This document shows, piece by piece, positions 12,015-26,857 of a stretch of DNA of 64,000 nt. This DNA is from Arenicola marina (taxonomy: Eukaryota; Annelida; Polychaeta; Arenicolidae). Numbering within the stretch: position 1 is the stretch's first letter; every line of letters begins with the position of its first letter. Below the pieces are notes generated by a model. It saw nothing but the letters and a program-made list of their open reading frames with translations. It had not been told where the DNA came from and ran no database searches. Location: contig OZ025265.1 of assembly GCA_964019135.1 (NCBI GenBank), positions 20,311,143-20,375,142 of the forward strand, in the 5' to 3' direction. The position numbers were made by a program, and so were the translations under genes.

Positions 12015-12220
12015 TGTAGACTGGCATGGCAACCTAACTTTTTGTCTTCATCTTTTCTGGCATCCTGCAGTTTTCTTCGGACAGTGGGATGAACCTATCC
12101 CGCACACAAATTCCTAGTAATGTCTATACTGTCTGGAGGAAATAGCTCTGGTTCTTGCGAGAACCTGTATATAGCATTTCATCTCTGGTCCGATGGGTTT
12201 ATGAGTCGTGTATTTGAGAT

Positions 12221-12292
12221 TAACTATTTGCGGACGATGACTACATATTCATGTTTCACAAATTATAGCGAGTCATCGTCCGCAAATAGTTA
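12221..12292. repeat. Perfect 22-bp inverted repeat with 28-bp loop
   Basis: TAACTATTTGCGGACGATGA plus CT at 12221-12242 is the exact reverse complement of 12271-12292, with a 28-bp AT-rich loop. It lies about 200 bp after the likely beta-catenin poly(A) signal and directly before a tRNA-like sequence on the - strand. Confidence 0.95.
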
Positions 12293-12294
12293 GA

Positions 12295-12386
12295 CCTGCA
12301 CAGGTAAGATTCGTACCGCGCACCGGTCGCTTGGGGACCCTATAAAAAAGCCGAACGTGCTACCTACTGAGCCATGGGGTGACCCT
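12295..12386 (-). mobile_element. tRNA-like head of a second SINE family (family B)
   Basis: On the - strand, ATGGCTCAGTAGGTAGCACG is an A-box/D-arm match and GCGGTACGAATCTTACCTG a B-box match, spaced as in a tRNA with a long variable region. It resembles the head of the element at 49250-49504. No clear acceptor stem is seen, so a functional tRNA gene is unlikely. Confidence 0.55.
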
Positions 12387-12410
12387 CAGCGGGTGAAGGT
12401 CCCAGTGATT

Positions 12411-12665
12411 GGTTGTAGGTTGTATATTCAGGACGCTTTAACCACTTCTGGTCATATCTCGTCAATGGGAGAAAGGAAGAGTGGAGCCATATCCCGGGGG
12501 TAACCCCCTACTCTCTACGAAGAAGGACATGGGATCTTTATCCTACGACCACACAGACCTGGCCACAGCAGGGCTCGAACCACCGATCCACGTGCCGTTA
12601 GGCTCTCAGGTGGCCAGAGCACTCAATGCGAGCGCTCTAACCCACTGAGCTACCGGGCCGGCCCC
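12411..12665 (-). mobile_element. tRNA-derived SINE (family A), reverse orientation
   Basis: Full-length copy read on the - strand: GGGGCCGGCCCGGTAGCTCA head, GGTTCGAGCCCTG B box, GAGAGTAGGGGGTTACC body, and AATATACAACC tail at 12411. It directly follows the family B fragment. Confidence 0.93.
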
Positions 12666-12709
12666 GAAGGTCACTCGCTGAAACTCTAGAAAACCTGGTT
12701 CATAACTAG

Positions 12710-12906
12710 GGGTCTGGAAGAGGGTGTCCAGTGTTTTTCAAAAGTATAATTGTCGTATGTGGATTTTTCACGACGTTCCGTGTTTTTTTCAAAAATCTGT
12801 GTCTGTCGCTTTTTCAGATCCTCAGTGTCGGAATTTGGGGTCCATGTCGAATGTCGATATTTCTAATCTGCCGGCGTCACGTGTCGCCATTTACCCCTTC
12901 CAGACC
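12710..12906. mobile_element. GTGTCG-rich short TIR element, copy a
   Basis: Bounded by GGGTCTGGAAG at the left and CCCCTTCCAGACC at the right, which are inverted repeats of each other. The interior is made of repeated TGTCG motifs with T-rich spacers (ATGTCGATATTTC, GTGTCGCCATTTACCCC). The same element recurs at 28377-28581 (opposite orientation), 50522-50710 and, diverged, 53636-53812. It is too short for a transposase, hence a non-autonomous (MITE-like) element. Confidence 0.8.
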
Positions 12907-14034
12907 GCCTATCACTTCATCAGACTTCCCCAGCTAGATTTCGCCCGTTTCCAGGTCCAAGGAGGGGGGGGGGGGGAGGGGTAGGGTATTATGTAATTTA
13001 GTGTTACAAATGCAAACAAATGATACTCTTAAGTGTAGTGTAAATTGTTGCTTATCATAATGTCCTGTTTGAGCATCGGTTTTGTTTTGTTCCGTCTGAA
13101 CAAGTCAGTCGTCACAATGGGTGAGAGGAAACCTCGGTGGCCATCGACTGCAGATGCAGAATGGCAATAGATTTCTGGGTCCACTCATTCAAATTACACC
13201 CGGCTTTGGCGTTTTGTTCATATTAAGTGACTGTTACAATGACAGCCGTGCCACAAAGTAAACGAGGTGTGCGTGTACGAGACAGTCCAGGGTGCTACAC
13301 ATTCACCTAAACTGCATTCATCGAATGTCCATAACAATCATGCGACATCGTAATGCGAGTTATAAGACGGTTTGATTCCTTTAATTTAGTTTTAAAATTG
13401 TCCGGAGTTGAAAGTTAAATGCAAGAAACAAGAACATCGAATATTATACCACTCGAAGCTGCATGCTTTTGCCTGTGATCTATAAATTTCTTATCTGGTA
13501 AATCTGATTCTAGCCAAATTAAGTATTGACGAGAAATAATCGTCAGAACGTGATTATACATTTTCAGATCTTTCCACGCAAACTGTTTCCTCTTTTTAAG
13601 CAAATGGAGCTCTTGCAGACCTTACGTAGGTTAGCCTCTGGATATCGGTAGTCTGGGTGCTGTCCAAGTAGACCTCCATGTCGAAAGGCCTGCATCTGGC
13701 CGTGCAGTCCGGATTTCTGGGCCTTTATCCAGATGATCTCATGGGTGTCCCGCGATCCACGTACTAAATGGAGTTTATGGATTCGCATGGATTGAGGGCG
13801 GTCTCGGCTTATAGGACATCGGATACCCCGAGATCGTCGACCAATGCCAATAATGTTCGCTTACCGTTTGTATCTACTCCTTGAAAAAAGAGATACTGAT
13901 ATTTACTTTCATCATGGCCTTAATACAAATGAGTGTACAAGGGTCCCACATGTCAAGTTTTACTTTAAACCCCTAGCCAACTACTTTCGTTTTTCAGAAT
14001 CTGGCAATTTGGTTTTCTCCGCGGGTTCGTCATC
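12907..14034. other. Intergenic stretch, no gene seen
   Basis: A poly-G run lies at 12961-12976. No exon with matching splice signals or protein similarity was recognised on either strand. The right end leads directly into the 29-bp array. Confidence 0.5.
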
Positions 14035-15640
14035 TGGGGTTGCACTCCCACCCTCTGAGCATCTGGCGTTGCACTCCCACCTTCCGAGCATCTGGCGTTG
14101 CATTCCCACCCTCAGAGCATCTGGCGTTGCACTCCTACCCTCCAAGCATCTGGCGTTGCATTCCCACCCTCCGAGCATCTGGCGTTGCACTCCTACCCTC
14201 AGAACATCTGGCAATGCCCTCCCCCCCTCCAAGCATCTAGCGTTGCCCTCCCACCCTCCAAGCATCTGGCGGTGCACTCCCACCCTCTGACCATCTGGCG
14301 TTGCACTCCCACCCTCCGAGCATCTGGCGGTGCACTCCCACCCTCCAAGCATCTGGCGGTGCACTCCCACCCTCCAAGAATCTGGCGTTGCACTCCCACC
14401 CTCTGACCATCTGGCGGTGCACTCCCACCCTCCAAGCATCTGGCGGTGCACTCCCACCCTCCAAGCATCTGGCGGTGCACTCCCACCCTCCAAGCATCTG
14501 GCGGTGCACTCCCACCCTCCAAGCATCTGGCGGTGCACTCCCACCGTCCAAGCATCTGGCGGTGCACTCCCACCCTCCAAGCATCTGGCGGTGCACTCCC
14601 ACCCTCCGAGCATCTGGCGGTGCATTCCCACCCTCAAAGCATCTGGCGTTGCACTCCCACCCTCTGAGCATCTGGCGGTGCACTCCCACCCTCCGAGCAT
14701 CTAGCGTTGCCCTCCCACTCTCCATGCATCTGGCGTTGCACTCCCACCCTCTGACCATCTGGCGGTGCACTCCCACCCTCCAAGCATCTGGCGGTGCACT
14801 CTCACCCTTCAAGCATCTGGCGGTGCACTCCCACCCTCCAAGCATCTGGCGGTGCACTCCCACCCTCCAAGCATCTGGCGGTGCACTCCCACCCTCCAAG
14901 CATCTGGCGGTGCACTCCCACCCTCCAAGCATCTGACGGTGCACTCCCACCCTCCAAGCATTTGGCGTTGCACTCCCACCCTCTGAGCATCTGGCGGTGC
15001 ACTCCCACCCTCCGAGCATCTGGCGGTGCACTCCCACCCTCCGAGCATCTAGCGTTGCCCTCCCACCCTCCAAGCATCTGGCGTTGCACTCCCACTCTCC
15101 GAGCATCTGGCGGTGCACTCCCACCCTCCAAGCATCTGGCGGTGCACTCCCACCCTCCAAGCATCTGGCGGTGCACTCCCACCCTCCAAGCATCTGGCGG
15201 TGCACTCCCACCCTCCGAGCATCTGGCGGTGCATTCCCACCCTCCAAGCATCTGGCGTTGCACTCCCACCCCCCAAGCATCTGGCGTTGCACTCCCACCC
15301 TCCAAGCATCTGGCGTTGCACTCCCACCCTCAGAGCATCTGGCGGTGCACTCCCACCCTCCAAGCACCTGGCGTTGCATTCCCACCCTCCAAGCATCTGG
15401 CGTTGCATTCCCACCCTCCAAGCATCTGGCGTTGCATTCCTACCCTCAGAGCATCTGGCGTTCTACTCTCTACCCTCAGAGCATCTGGCGTTCTACTCCC
15501 ATCCTCTGAGCATCTGGCGTTCCACTCCCGCGCTCCGAGCATCTGGCGTTGCACGCACTCCACTCTCAGAGCATCTGGCGTTGCCCTCCCACCCTCCAAG
15601 TATCTGGCGTTGCACTCCCACCCTCTGAGCGTTACACCCT
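14035..15640. repeat. 29-bp minisatellite array A, copy 1 (~55 units)
   Basis: Consensus unit GCATCTGGCGGTGCACTCCC followed by ACCCTCCAA, 29 bp. Variants alternate GGCGG/GGCGT, GCACTC/GCATTC/GCCCTC and CTCCAA/CTCCGA/CTCTGA. Because 29 is not a multiple of 3, the frame rotates each unit, giving many overlapping open frames on both strands. Confidence 0.98.
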
Positions 15641-16434
15641 TGCTAGGGACATCTGGTGTACGTACCCTGGTCCTGGGGACATCTGGTGTGCGTACCCTGG
15701 TCCTGGGGACATCTGGTGCACGTACCCTGGTCCTGGGGACATGGTGTACGTACCCTTGTCCTGGGGACATCTGGTGTACGTACCCTGGTCCTGGGGACAT
15801 GGTGTACGTACCCTTGTCCTGGTGACAACTGGTGTATGTACCCTGGTCCTGGGGACAACTGGTGTACGTACCCTGGTCCTGGGGACATCTGGTGTACGTA
15901 CCCTGGTCCTGGGGACATCTGGTGTGCGTACCCTGGTCCTGGGGACATCTGGTGTGCGTACCCTGGTCCTGGGGACATCTGGTGTGCGTACCCTGGTCCT
16001 GGGGACATCTGGTGTACGTACCCTGGTCCTGGGGACATGGTGTACGTACCCTGGTCCTGAGGACATGGTGTACGTACCCTGGTCCTGGGGACATCTGGTG
16101 TACGTACCCTGGTCCTGGGGACATGGTGTACGTACCCTGGTCCTGGGGACATCTGGTGTACGTACCCTGGTCCTGGGGACATCTGGTGTGCGTACCCTGG
16201 TCCTGGGGACATCTGGTGTGCGTACCCTGGTCCTGGGGACATCTGGTGTACGTACCCTGGTCCTGGGGACATGGTGTACGTACCCTGGTCCTGGGGACAT
16301 GGTGTACGTACCCTGGTCCTGGGGACATGGTGTACGTACCCTGGTCCATGGGACACCGGGTGTACGTACCCTGGTCCTGGGGACATCTGGTGTACGTACC
16401 CTGGTCCTGGGGACATGGTGTAGTACCCTGGTCA
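15641..16434. repeat. 30/26-bp minisatellite array B, copy 1 (~27 units)
   Basis: Consensus unit TGTACGTACCCTGGTCCTGG followed by GGACATCTGG (30 bp). A 26-bp form lacks CTGG in CATCTGG. The block starts directly where array A ends (GAGCGTTACACCCTTGCTAGG). CATCTGGYGT is common to both units, suggesting shared ancestry. Confidence 0.97.
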
Positions 16435-17018
16435 AGAGGATATTTGGTGTACAGCAGCAACTTAGCCAATAGTGGCCAACACACATTGGCCCGTGTGAAG
16501 TGAAAATGGGTCCAAATACTAATCATACACTCAGTTATAACGAAAGCTATTCAATGCAAACTTATCAAACATACTTCTTTGTGCTCTCCGTTTGAAAGAC
16601 CGGTTAATCTGACAAAGTTTGCGATGCGCCTGCATGATTACAAAATTCAAACACTTCTGGCGATTAGAGAACCGCATTTTCGTTTCTGCGTATAGTATCC
16701 GTACAGGCAGTTAGCAAAATATAACACTTATTTCAGTGTTAAGTTGTTAACTGCTCCCAAGATGGAGGTGGCGATTTCTGGTAATCTACCTTTAGCGGTG
16801 TACTTGACTAAACTTTCTTGGACATTTCGGGTGGGATGAAGAGTATGGGGAGGCAAAGGAGATTTAAAGGTCAGCACCCATCGAACGCACAGTTATGGAC
16901 GATAATAGCGTTTTTTTTTTTATAAAGTCTTCATTCTGCATATTGTTTTTCTTCGAGAGTTAGTCCTTATTTTTTTTTGGTCTTTTAGGAAACGTATCCT
17001 TAGGTTACATGGTCTCAT
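16435..17018. repeat. Unique flank of the duplicated block, copy 1, left part
   Basis: Matches 21062 onward almost base for base, with a few substitutions and a 38-bp inversion (16611-16648 against 21239-21276). No coding sequence recognised. Confidence 0.93.
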
Positions 17019-17978
17019 AGGGCTATACAGTTCTCGCGATCGGGCTGCGAGACTTCAGTTTTGGGGACAAACAAACACACGTGCTCCATGTTGAAGTATA
17101 GGCAGCTATAAGTCACTTTCTTTCCAGGTTTATTCTAAAGACTATGAGTACCATTTCACTAAACATAGCTATGAGAGATATACGTTAAAATATTTGGAGG
17201 CGATGAAGCGCAGAACTTTGGGAATATACAAGGAAAAATCCGCCTTCAAAACACTCGAAAGCTAAAAATAACGTTCTAAATTTAGCCTTGCACCCGGGCT
17301 TTCGCAAGTTCACCAAACAGCGAGTGACGTCACAGGGTTTCGCGTGCCTCCGCGGTAACAAAAATGGCGAGAGCAAGTGATCGACTTAACCATTCCGCTG
17401 TCAAATTATGCAGTACATGGAGTAACAACACACGGGTGCGTCATTAAACCACATGGTAAAGATAAAATAAGACCAGTTGGATGTTTTCGTATCACTTTTG
17501 GATCACGAAAAAACCAAGTTTCTTAATTTTTGTAAGTTTTCTGTTTGAAGCGTTGCCCCAACGTTGTCACCGGAGAGAATCCGTGTGACGTCATAATGTC
17601 TCGTTTTCGCAGGAAATGCAAAGAAACGTTAGTTTCTCAGTCGTATTGTCCCGTCGTAACAAATATTAGTCATTGTGATGGCGCAAACGAACAAAAAATA
17701 TGTCATCTATCCGTTTTGTAAAGCTATATTTCTTAAATATTTTTAATCATAGCGCTAGGTCTTCCGCAATATACCCACCCCTTGGCGCCTGGCTTTTGCG
17801 CAGGTAGTCTGGTTCCCAGTCTCTCTCTTTGCGTAACATACACGTCACGCCTACGTCACAGATAGTCAGGATACCAGTGTGCGCAGAGATTCTAAACTCG
17901 TTCCGAACACGTGCTTCGTTTGTTTGTCCCCAAAATGAGTAAACCGGAAGTCTAAGCGAACGAGACTTTATAGCCCTA
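17019..17978. mobile_element. ~960-bp TIR DNA element, present only in copy 1 of the duplication
   Basis: Ends are inverted: AGGGCTATACAGT at the left and, reversed, AGGGCTATAAAGT at the right. Further matching blocks inside (GACTTC, TTTTGGGGACAAACAAAC, CACGTG) give about 70 bp of imperfect TIR. The paralogous site in copy 2 (about 21647-21653) reads straight through GGTCTCATTGCG, so the empty site is visible and the target duplication would be AT. No transposase is seen, so it is a non-autonomous DNA transposon. It carries two perfect TGACGTCA palindromes (17325-17332, 17586-17593). Confidence 0.88.
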
Positions 17979-18835
17979 TTGCGAGCGCACGTTAGGCAGG
18001 ACTGAGCATTCGCTTTATAGAAGATTTCTGTAGGTAAAATCACGAAAACGTGAAGGGTCCAGGATCTTGCACAAACAATAATATCGCAGAATCAATTAAA
18101 CAGACGGACGAAATGCCACACAGCAGTCTGTTTTATCTGAAGTGAACCAGATTTATCTATACCGGTCTCACAGATCTTTACCCAGGCTAATGGTATAATA
18201 TATAATGCCTTTGGCCATAGCTCAAGAAATTTGAACTACACGAAATGGTTGCCAGCAGCCGTGCCATAAAGAAAAAAACTTCAGATATTATCGTACAAAC
18301 AGAGTCGCTCACATTCCAACTGATCCGTTCCGATAACCTCACTATGTACCTCATAATAGTGTAACATTCATAATAGTAATGAAAGACAAATGCTTGGCGG
18401 ATGTATATGAAACAATTCTCATAAATAATCCTGTCATTACTTTGCAATAGAGGGCTCTGTTCGCCAGCTTTATTAGTGTACTGGGATGACAATGATTGGC
18501 TCTATACACACACTTTATTCAGCTCACACGCTGCATCAAAGACGTTTATTTCACACAAGCCGTTCTCACTTTTAAAACACGAAGGTTGGCTCGGGACGAG
18601 GTCAGAATCCTCATCCTCAGTCGTTATTGCATGCGAATACAATCAATTTGCTGTGGTCCGGTTTTTCTCCTTTGACAAACAGTTAAATCTTTCAAGTCAA
18701 AAGCCTTCGTCCGGCGAATCGTAGACTTCGTCAAGTCTTCGTCTTAAAAGTATATCCGAAATGCCATTCTAGGCCTCATGCCGGTCGACATGGCTTAAAT
18801 AACTTGTCCTCGTTAATGGCAGTGATCTGGTCATC
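17979..18835. repeat. Unique flank of the duplicated block, copy 1, right part
   Basis: Nearly identical to 21648-22500. An open frame of 101 codons on the - strand (18187-18492) is the same in both copies simply because the DNA is. It has no recognisable similarity or start context, so I do not call it a gene. Confidence 0.92.
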
Positions 18836-20383
18836 TCGCGTTGCACTCCCACCCTCTGAGCATCTGGCGTTGCACTCCCACCTTCCGAGCATCTGGCGTT
18901 GCATTCCCACCCTCAGAGCATCTGGCGTTGCACTCCCACCCTCCAGGCATCTGGCGGTGCACTCCCACCCTCAGAGCATCTGGCGTTGCACTCCCACCCT
19001 CCAAGCATCTGGCGTTGCATTCCCACCCTCCGAGCATCTGGCGTTGCACTCCTACCCTCAGAAAATCTGGCAATGCCCTCCCACCCTCCAAGCATCTAGC
19101 GTTGCCCTCCCACCCTCCAAGCATCTGGCGGTGCACTCCCACCCTCTGACCATCTGGCGTTGCACTCCCACCCTCCGAGCATCTGGCGGTGCACTCCCAC
19201 CCTCCAAGCATCTGGCGGTGCACTCCCACCCTCCAAGAATCTGGCGTTGCACTCCCACCCTCTGACCATCTGGCGGTGCACTCCCACCCTCCAAGCATCT
19301 GGCGGTGCACTCCCACCCTCCAAGCATCTGGCGGTGCACTCCCACCCTCCAAGCATCTGGCGGTGCACTCCCACCGTCCAAGCATCTGGCGGTGCACTCC
19401 CACCCTCCAAGCATCTGGCGGTGCACTCTCACCCTCCGAGCATCTGGCGGTGCATTCCCACCCTCAAAGCATCTGGCGTTCCACTCCCACCCTCCGAGCA
19501 TCTAGCGTTGCCCTCCCACTCTACAAGCATCTGGCGTTGCACTCCCACCCTTTGACCATCTGGCGGTGCACTCCCACCCTCCAAGCATCTGGCGGTGCAC
19601 TCCCACCCTCCAAGCATCTGGCGGTGCACTCCCACCCTCCAAGCATCTGGCGGTGCACTCCCACCCTCCAAGCATCTTGCGGTGCACTCCCACCCTCCAA
19701 GCATTTGGCGTTGCACTCCCACCCTCTGAGCATCTGGCGGTGCACTCCCACCCTCCGAGCATCAAGCGTTGCCCTCCCACCCTCCAAGCATCTGGCGTTG
19801 CACTCCCACTCTCCGAGCATCTGGCGGTGCACTCCCACCCTCCAAGCATCTGGCGGTGCACTCCCACCCTCCAAGCATCTGGCGGTGCACTCCCACCCTC
19901 CAAGCATCTGGCGGTGCACTCTCACCCTCCGAGCATCTGGCGGTGCATTCCCACCCTCAAAGCATCTGGCGTTCCACTCCCACCCTCCAAGCATCTGGCG
20001 TTGCACTCCCACCCCCCCCACAAGCATCAGGCGTTGCACTCCCACCCTCCAAGCATCTGGCGTTGCACTCCCACCCTCCGAGCATCTGGCGGTGCACTCC
20101 CACCCTCCAAGCACCTCGCGTTGCATTCCCACCCTCCAAGCATCTGGCGTTGCATTCCCACCCTCCAAGCATCTGGCGTTGCACTCCCACCCTCCAAGCA
20201 TCTGGCGTTGCATTCCTACCCTCAGAGCATCTGGCGTTCTACTCCCTACCCTCAGAGCATCTGGCGTTCCACTCCCACGCTCCGAGCATCTGGCGTTGCA
20301 CGCACTCCACTCTCAGAGCATCTGGCGTTGCCCTCCCACCCTCCAAGTATCTGGCGTTGCACTCCCACCCTCTGAGCGTTACA
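18836..20383. repeat. 29-bp minisatellite array A, copy 2 (~53 units)
   Basis: Same 29-bp unit and similar variant order to array A copy 1. One irregular unit near 20012-20035 has an expanded C run. It begins at the duplication junction GTCATCTCGCGTTGCACTCC. Confidence 0.98.
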
Positions 20384-21061
20384 CCCTTGCTAGGGACATC
20401 TGGTGTACGTACCCTGGTCCTGGGGACATCTGGTGAACGTACCCTGGTCCTGGGGACATCTGGTGAACGTACCCTGGTCCTGGGGACATGGTGTACGTAC
20501 CCTTGTCCTGGGGACATCTGGTGTACGTACCCTGGTCCTGGGGACATCTGGTGTACGTACCCTTGTCCTGGGGACAACTGGTGTACGTACCCTTGTCATG
20601 GGGACAACTGGTGTACGTACCCTGGTCCTGGGGACAACTGGTGTACGTACCCTTGTCCTGGGGACAACTGGTGTACGTACCCTGGTCCTGGGGACATCTG
20701 GTGTGCGTACCCTGGTCCTGGGGACATCTGGTGTGCGTACCCTGGTCCTGGGGACATCTGGTGTACGTACCCTGGTCCTGGGGACATGGTGTACGTACCC
20801 TGGTCCTGGGGACATGGTGTACGTACCCTGGTCCTGGGGACATCTGCTGTACGTACCCTGGTCCTGGGGACATCTGCTGTACGTACCCTGGTCCTGGGGA
20901 CATGGTGTGCGTACCCTGGTCCTGGGGACATCTGGTGTGCGTACCCTGGTCCATGGGACACCGGGTGTACGTATCCTGGTCCTGGGGACATGGTGTACGT
21001 ACCCTGGTCCTGGGGACATCTGGTGTACGTACCCTGGTCCATGGGTGTACGCACCCTGGTC
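20384..21061. repeat. 30/26-bp minisatellite array B, copy 2 (~23 units)
   Basis: Same unit as array B copy 1, with copy-specific variants (GTGAACGTACC, ATCTGCTGTACG, more GACAACTGG units) and slightly fewer units. Confidence 0.97.
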
Positions 21062-22505
21062 AAGAGGATATTTGGTGTATAGCAGCAACTTAGCCAATAG
21101 TGGCCAACACACATTGGCCCGCGAGAAGTGAAAATGGGTCCAAATACTAATCATACACTCAGTTATAACGAAAGCTATTCAATGCAAACTTATCAAACAT
21201 ACTTCTTTGTGCTCTCCGTTTGAAAGACCGGTTAATCTGAATTTTGTAATCATGCAGGCGCATCGCAAACTTTGTCAAACACTTCTGGCGATTAGAGAAC
21301 CGCATTTTCGTTTCTGCGTATAGTATCCGTACAGGCAGTTAGCAAAATATAACACTTATTTCAGTGTTAAGTTGTTAACTGCTCCCAAGATAGAGGTGGC
21401 GATTTCTGGTAATCTACCTTTAGCGGTGTACTTTACTAAACTTTCTTGGACATTTCGTTTGGGTTGAAGAGTATGGGGAGGCAAAGGGGATTTAAAGGTC
21501 AGCACCCATAGAATGCACAGTTATGGACGATAATAGCGTTTTTTTTGGTCTAAAGTCTTCATCCTGCATATTGTTTTTCTTCGAGAGTTCGTCCTTATTT
21601 TTTTTTTGTCTTTTAGGAAACGTATCCTTAGGTTACATGGTCTCATTGCGAGCGCACGTTAGGCAGGACTGAGCATTCGCTTTATAGAAGATTTCTGTAG
21701 GTAAAATCACGAAAACGTGAAGGGTCCAGGATCTTGCACAAACAATAATATCGCAGAATCAATTAAACAGACGGACGAAATGCCACACAGCAGTCTGTTT
21801 TATCTGAAGTGAACCAGATTTATCTATACCGGTCTCACAGATCTTTACCCAGGCTAATGGTATAATATATAATGCCTTTGGCCATAGCTCAAGAAATTTG
21901 AACTACACGAAATGGTTGCCAGCAGCCGTGCCATAAAGAAAAAAACTTCAGATATTATCGTACAAACAGAGTCGCTCACATTCCAACTGATCCGTTCCGA
22001 TAACCTCACTATGTACCTCATAATAGTGTAACATTCATAATAGTAATGAAAGACAAATGCTTGGCGGATGTATATGAAACAATTCTCATAAATAATCCTG
22101 TCATTACTTTGCAATAGAGGGCTCTGTTCGCCAGCTTTATTAGTGTACTGGGATGACAATGATTGGCTCTATACACACACTTTATTCAGCTCACACGCTG
22201 CATCAAAGACGTTTATTTCACACAAGCCGTTCTCACTTTTAAAACACGAAGGTTGGCTCGGGACGAGGTCAGAATCCTCATCCTCAGTCGTTATTGCATG
22301 CGAATACAATCAATTTGCTGTGGTCCGGTTTTTCTCCTTCGACAAACAGTTAAATCTTCAAAGTCAAAAGCCTTCGTCCGGCGAATCGTAGACTTCGTCA
22401 AGTCTTCGTCTTAAAAGTATATCCGAAGTGCCATTCTAGGCCTCATGCCGGTCGACATGGCTTAAATAACTTGTCCTCGTTAATGGCAGTGATCTGGTCA
22501 TCTCG
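21062..22505. repeat. Unique flank of the duplicated block, copy 2
   Basis: Second copy of 16435-18835 without the ~960-bp TIR element and with the 38-bp segment 21239-21276 inverted. Similarity to copy 1 stops at GGTCATCTCGC (about 22505), where unique DNA begins. Confidence 0.93.
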
Positions 22506-23239
22506 CCAGTCCAGCCAATATCGCCGAGTTGGATTTGTGCGATTGCCAAGACCGGTCGCTACCTTGGCTTTCTCGCGGCCTGACCTCATAAAATAATCAG
22601 TTACGGTGGACTCCTTATTCAATCAGCCACTGGACTGAGATATATATCCCTAAACCGAGTGGTTTTGTTTCCCATATATGCTCCTTCATCTGTTTTGCAA
22701 TGCACAATATTTTCATGGATATAGCCCTTCGATACAAAGGATAACTGATTCGTGTTGTCTTCATGCACGTGAAGACCCATGGCACGTCATAACCTATACA
22801 AAGTCGGCTTTCGAGGGGACTTCACTTGGCATATCATTTCATTTATATGATGTATGAATGACGCATTCACGCTTTGGTTTTTTCTCACTCTATGATGACA
22901 ATGAAATATTCATCACCAAAAAGCCCATCACACACAACATTTTCAAGTATACAATCGAATACTTAGTTATAGCGCTGCATCCAAACATACGCAAAGCCCA
23001 ATATTGAGTCCATTTCCTCACATTCTAGCAGATCACAACTGCGCTCTTCTCATTCACTCGGCGTGCAACCAGTCGGCGTCTCATATAACAACTCACCAGT
23101 CACTCCATTTATACGCGATACAAAAGACAAATGAAAAGGGAGCGGCACCAGCATTCACCGACCCACAATTCAACATCACATGTGATCGACAATTCATAAA
23201 CCATTCACACGGGAATCTCACGGTGCCCCTGTGGTTCCG
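22506..23239 (-). other. Probable 3' UTR / downstream flank of NABP
   Basis: Unique DNA between the NABP stop and the duplicated satellite block. No gene was recognised and no clean AATAAA on the - strand was found close to the stop. Confidence 0.4.
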
Positions 23240-26784
<3,545 letters not shown>

Positions 26785-26845
26785 AGTCGAACAGAAAAGC
26801 CACCTTCAAAGGGAAACGCAACGAACAATGGCGTCAAGACAGCCT

Positions 26846-26857
26846 CGCCATCTTGGA
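26846..26857 (-). promoter_or_regulatory. YY1-type motif upstream of the NABP start
   Basis: On the - strand the sequence reads CCAAGATGGCG, the YY1 consensus, about 62 bp upstream of the NABP ATG. In animals this motif often sits just downstream of transcription starts of housekeeping genes, so it may mark the start region or 5' UTR. Confidence 0.4.

Larger units (their letters stand above)
14035..22505. repeat. Tandem segmental duplication of a two-satellite block
   Basis: The order [array A - array B - flank] occurs twice in direct orientation. Junction sequences share GTCATCT followed by G/C-rich bases at 14029, 18831 and 22497, suggesting unequal exchange at short homology. Copy 1 is about 4.8 kb and copy 2 about 3.7 kb; the difference is mainly the ~960-bp element and array length. 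Confidence 0.95.

Noticed and set aside
17747-18043. A 98-codon frame on the - strand
   Set aside because: It crosses the right end of the TIR element into flanking DNA and has no similarity.
14035-21061. CRISPR-like regular repeats
   Set aside because: Units are directly adjacent without unique spacers and the genome is clearly animal; these are minisatellites.
13981-21154. Many long open frames of up to about 440 codons on both strands (WRCTPTLQASGG- and CPQDQGTYTR-type repeats)
   Set aside because: They follow exactly the 29-bp and 30-bp satellite periods, occur in several frames and both strands at once, and show no start context, splice logic or protein similarity.
18187-22159. A 101-codon frame conserved identically at 18187-18492 and 21854-22159
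   Set aside because: Identity is explained by the recent duplication of the DNA. There is no purifying-selection evidence or recognisable domain.
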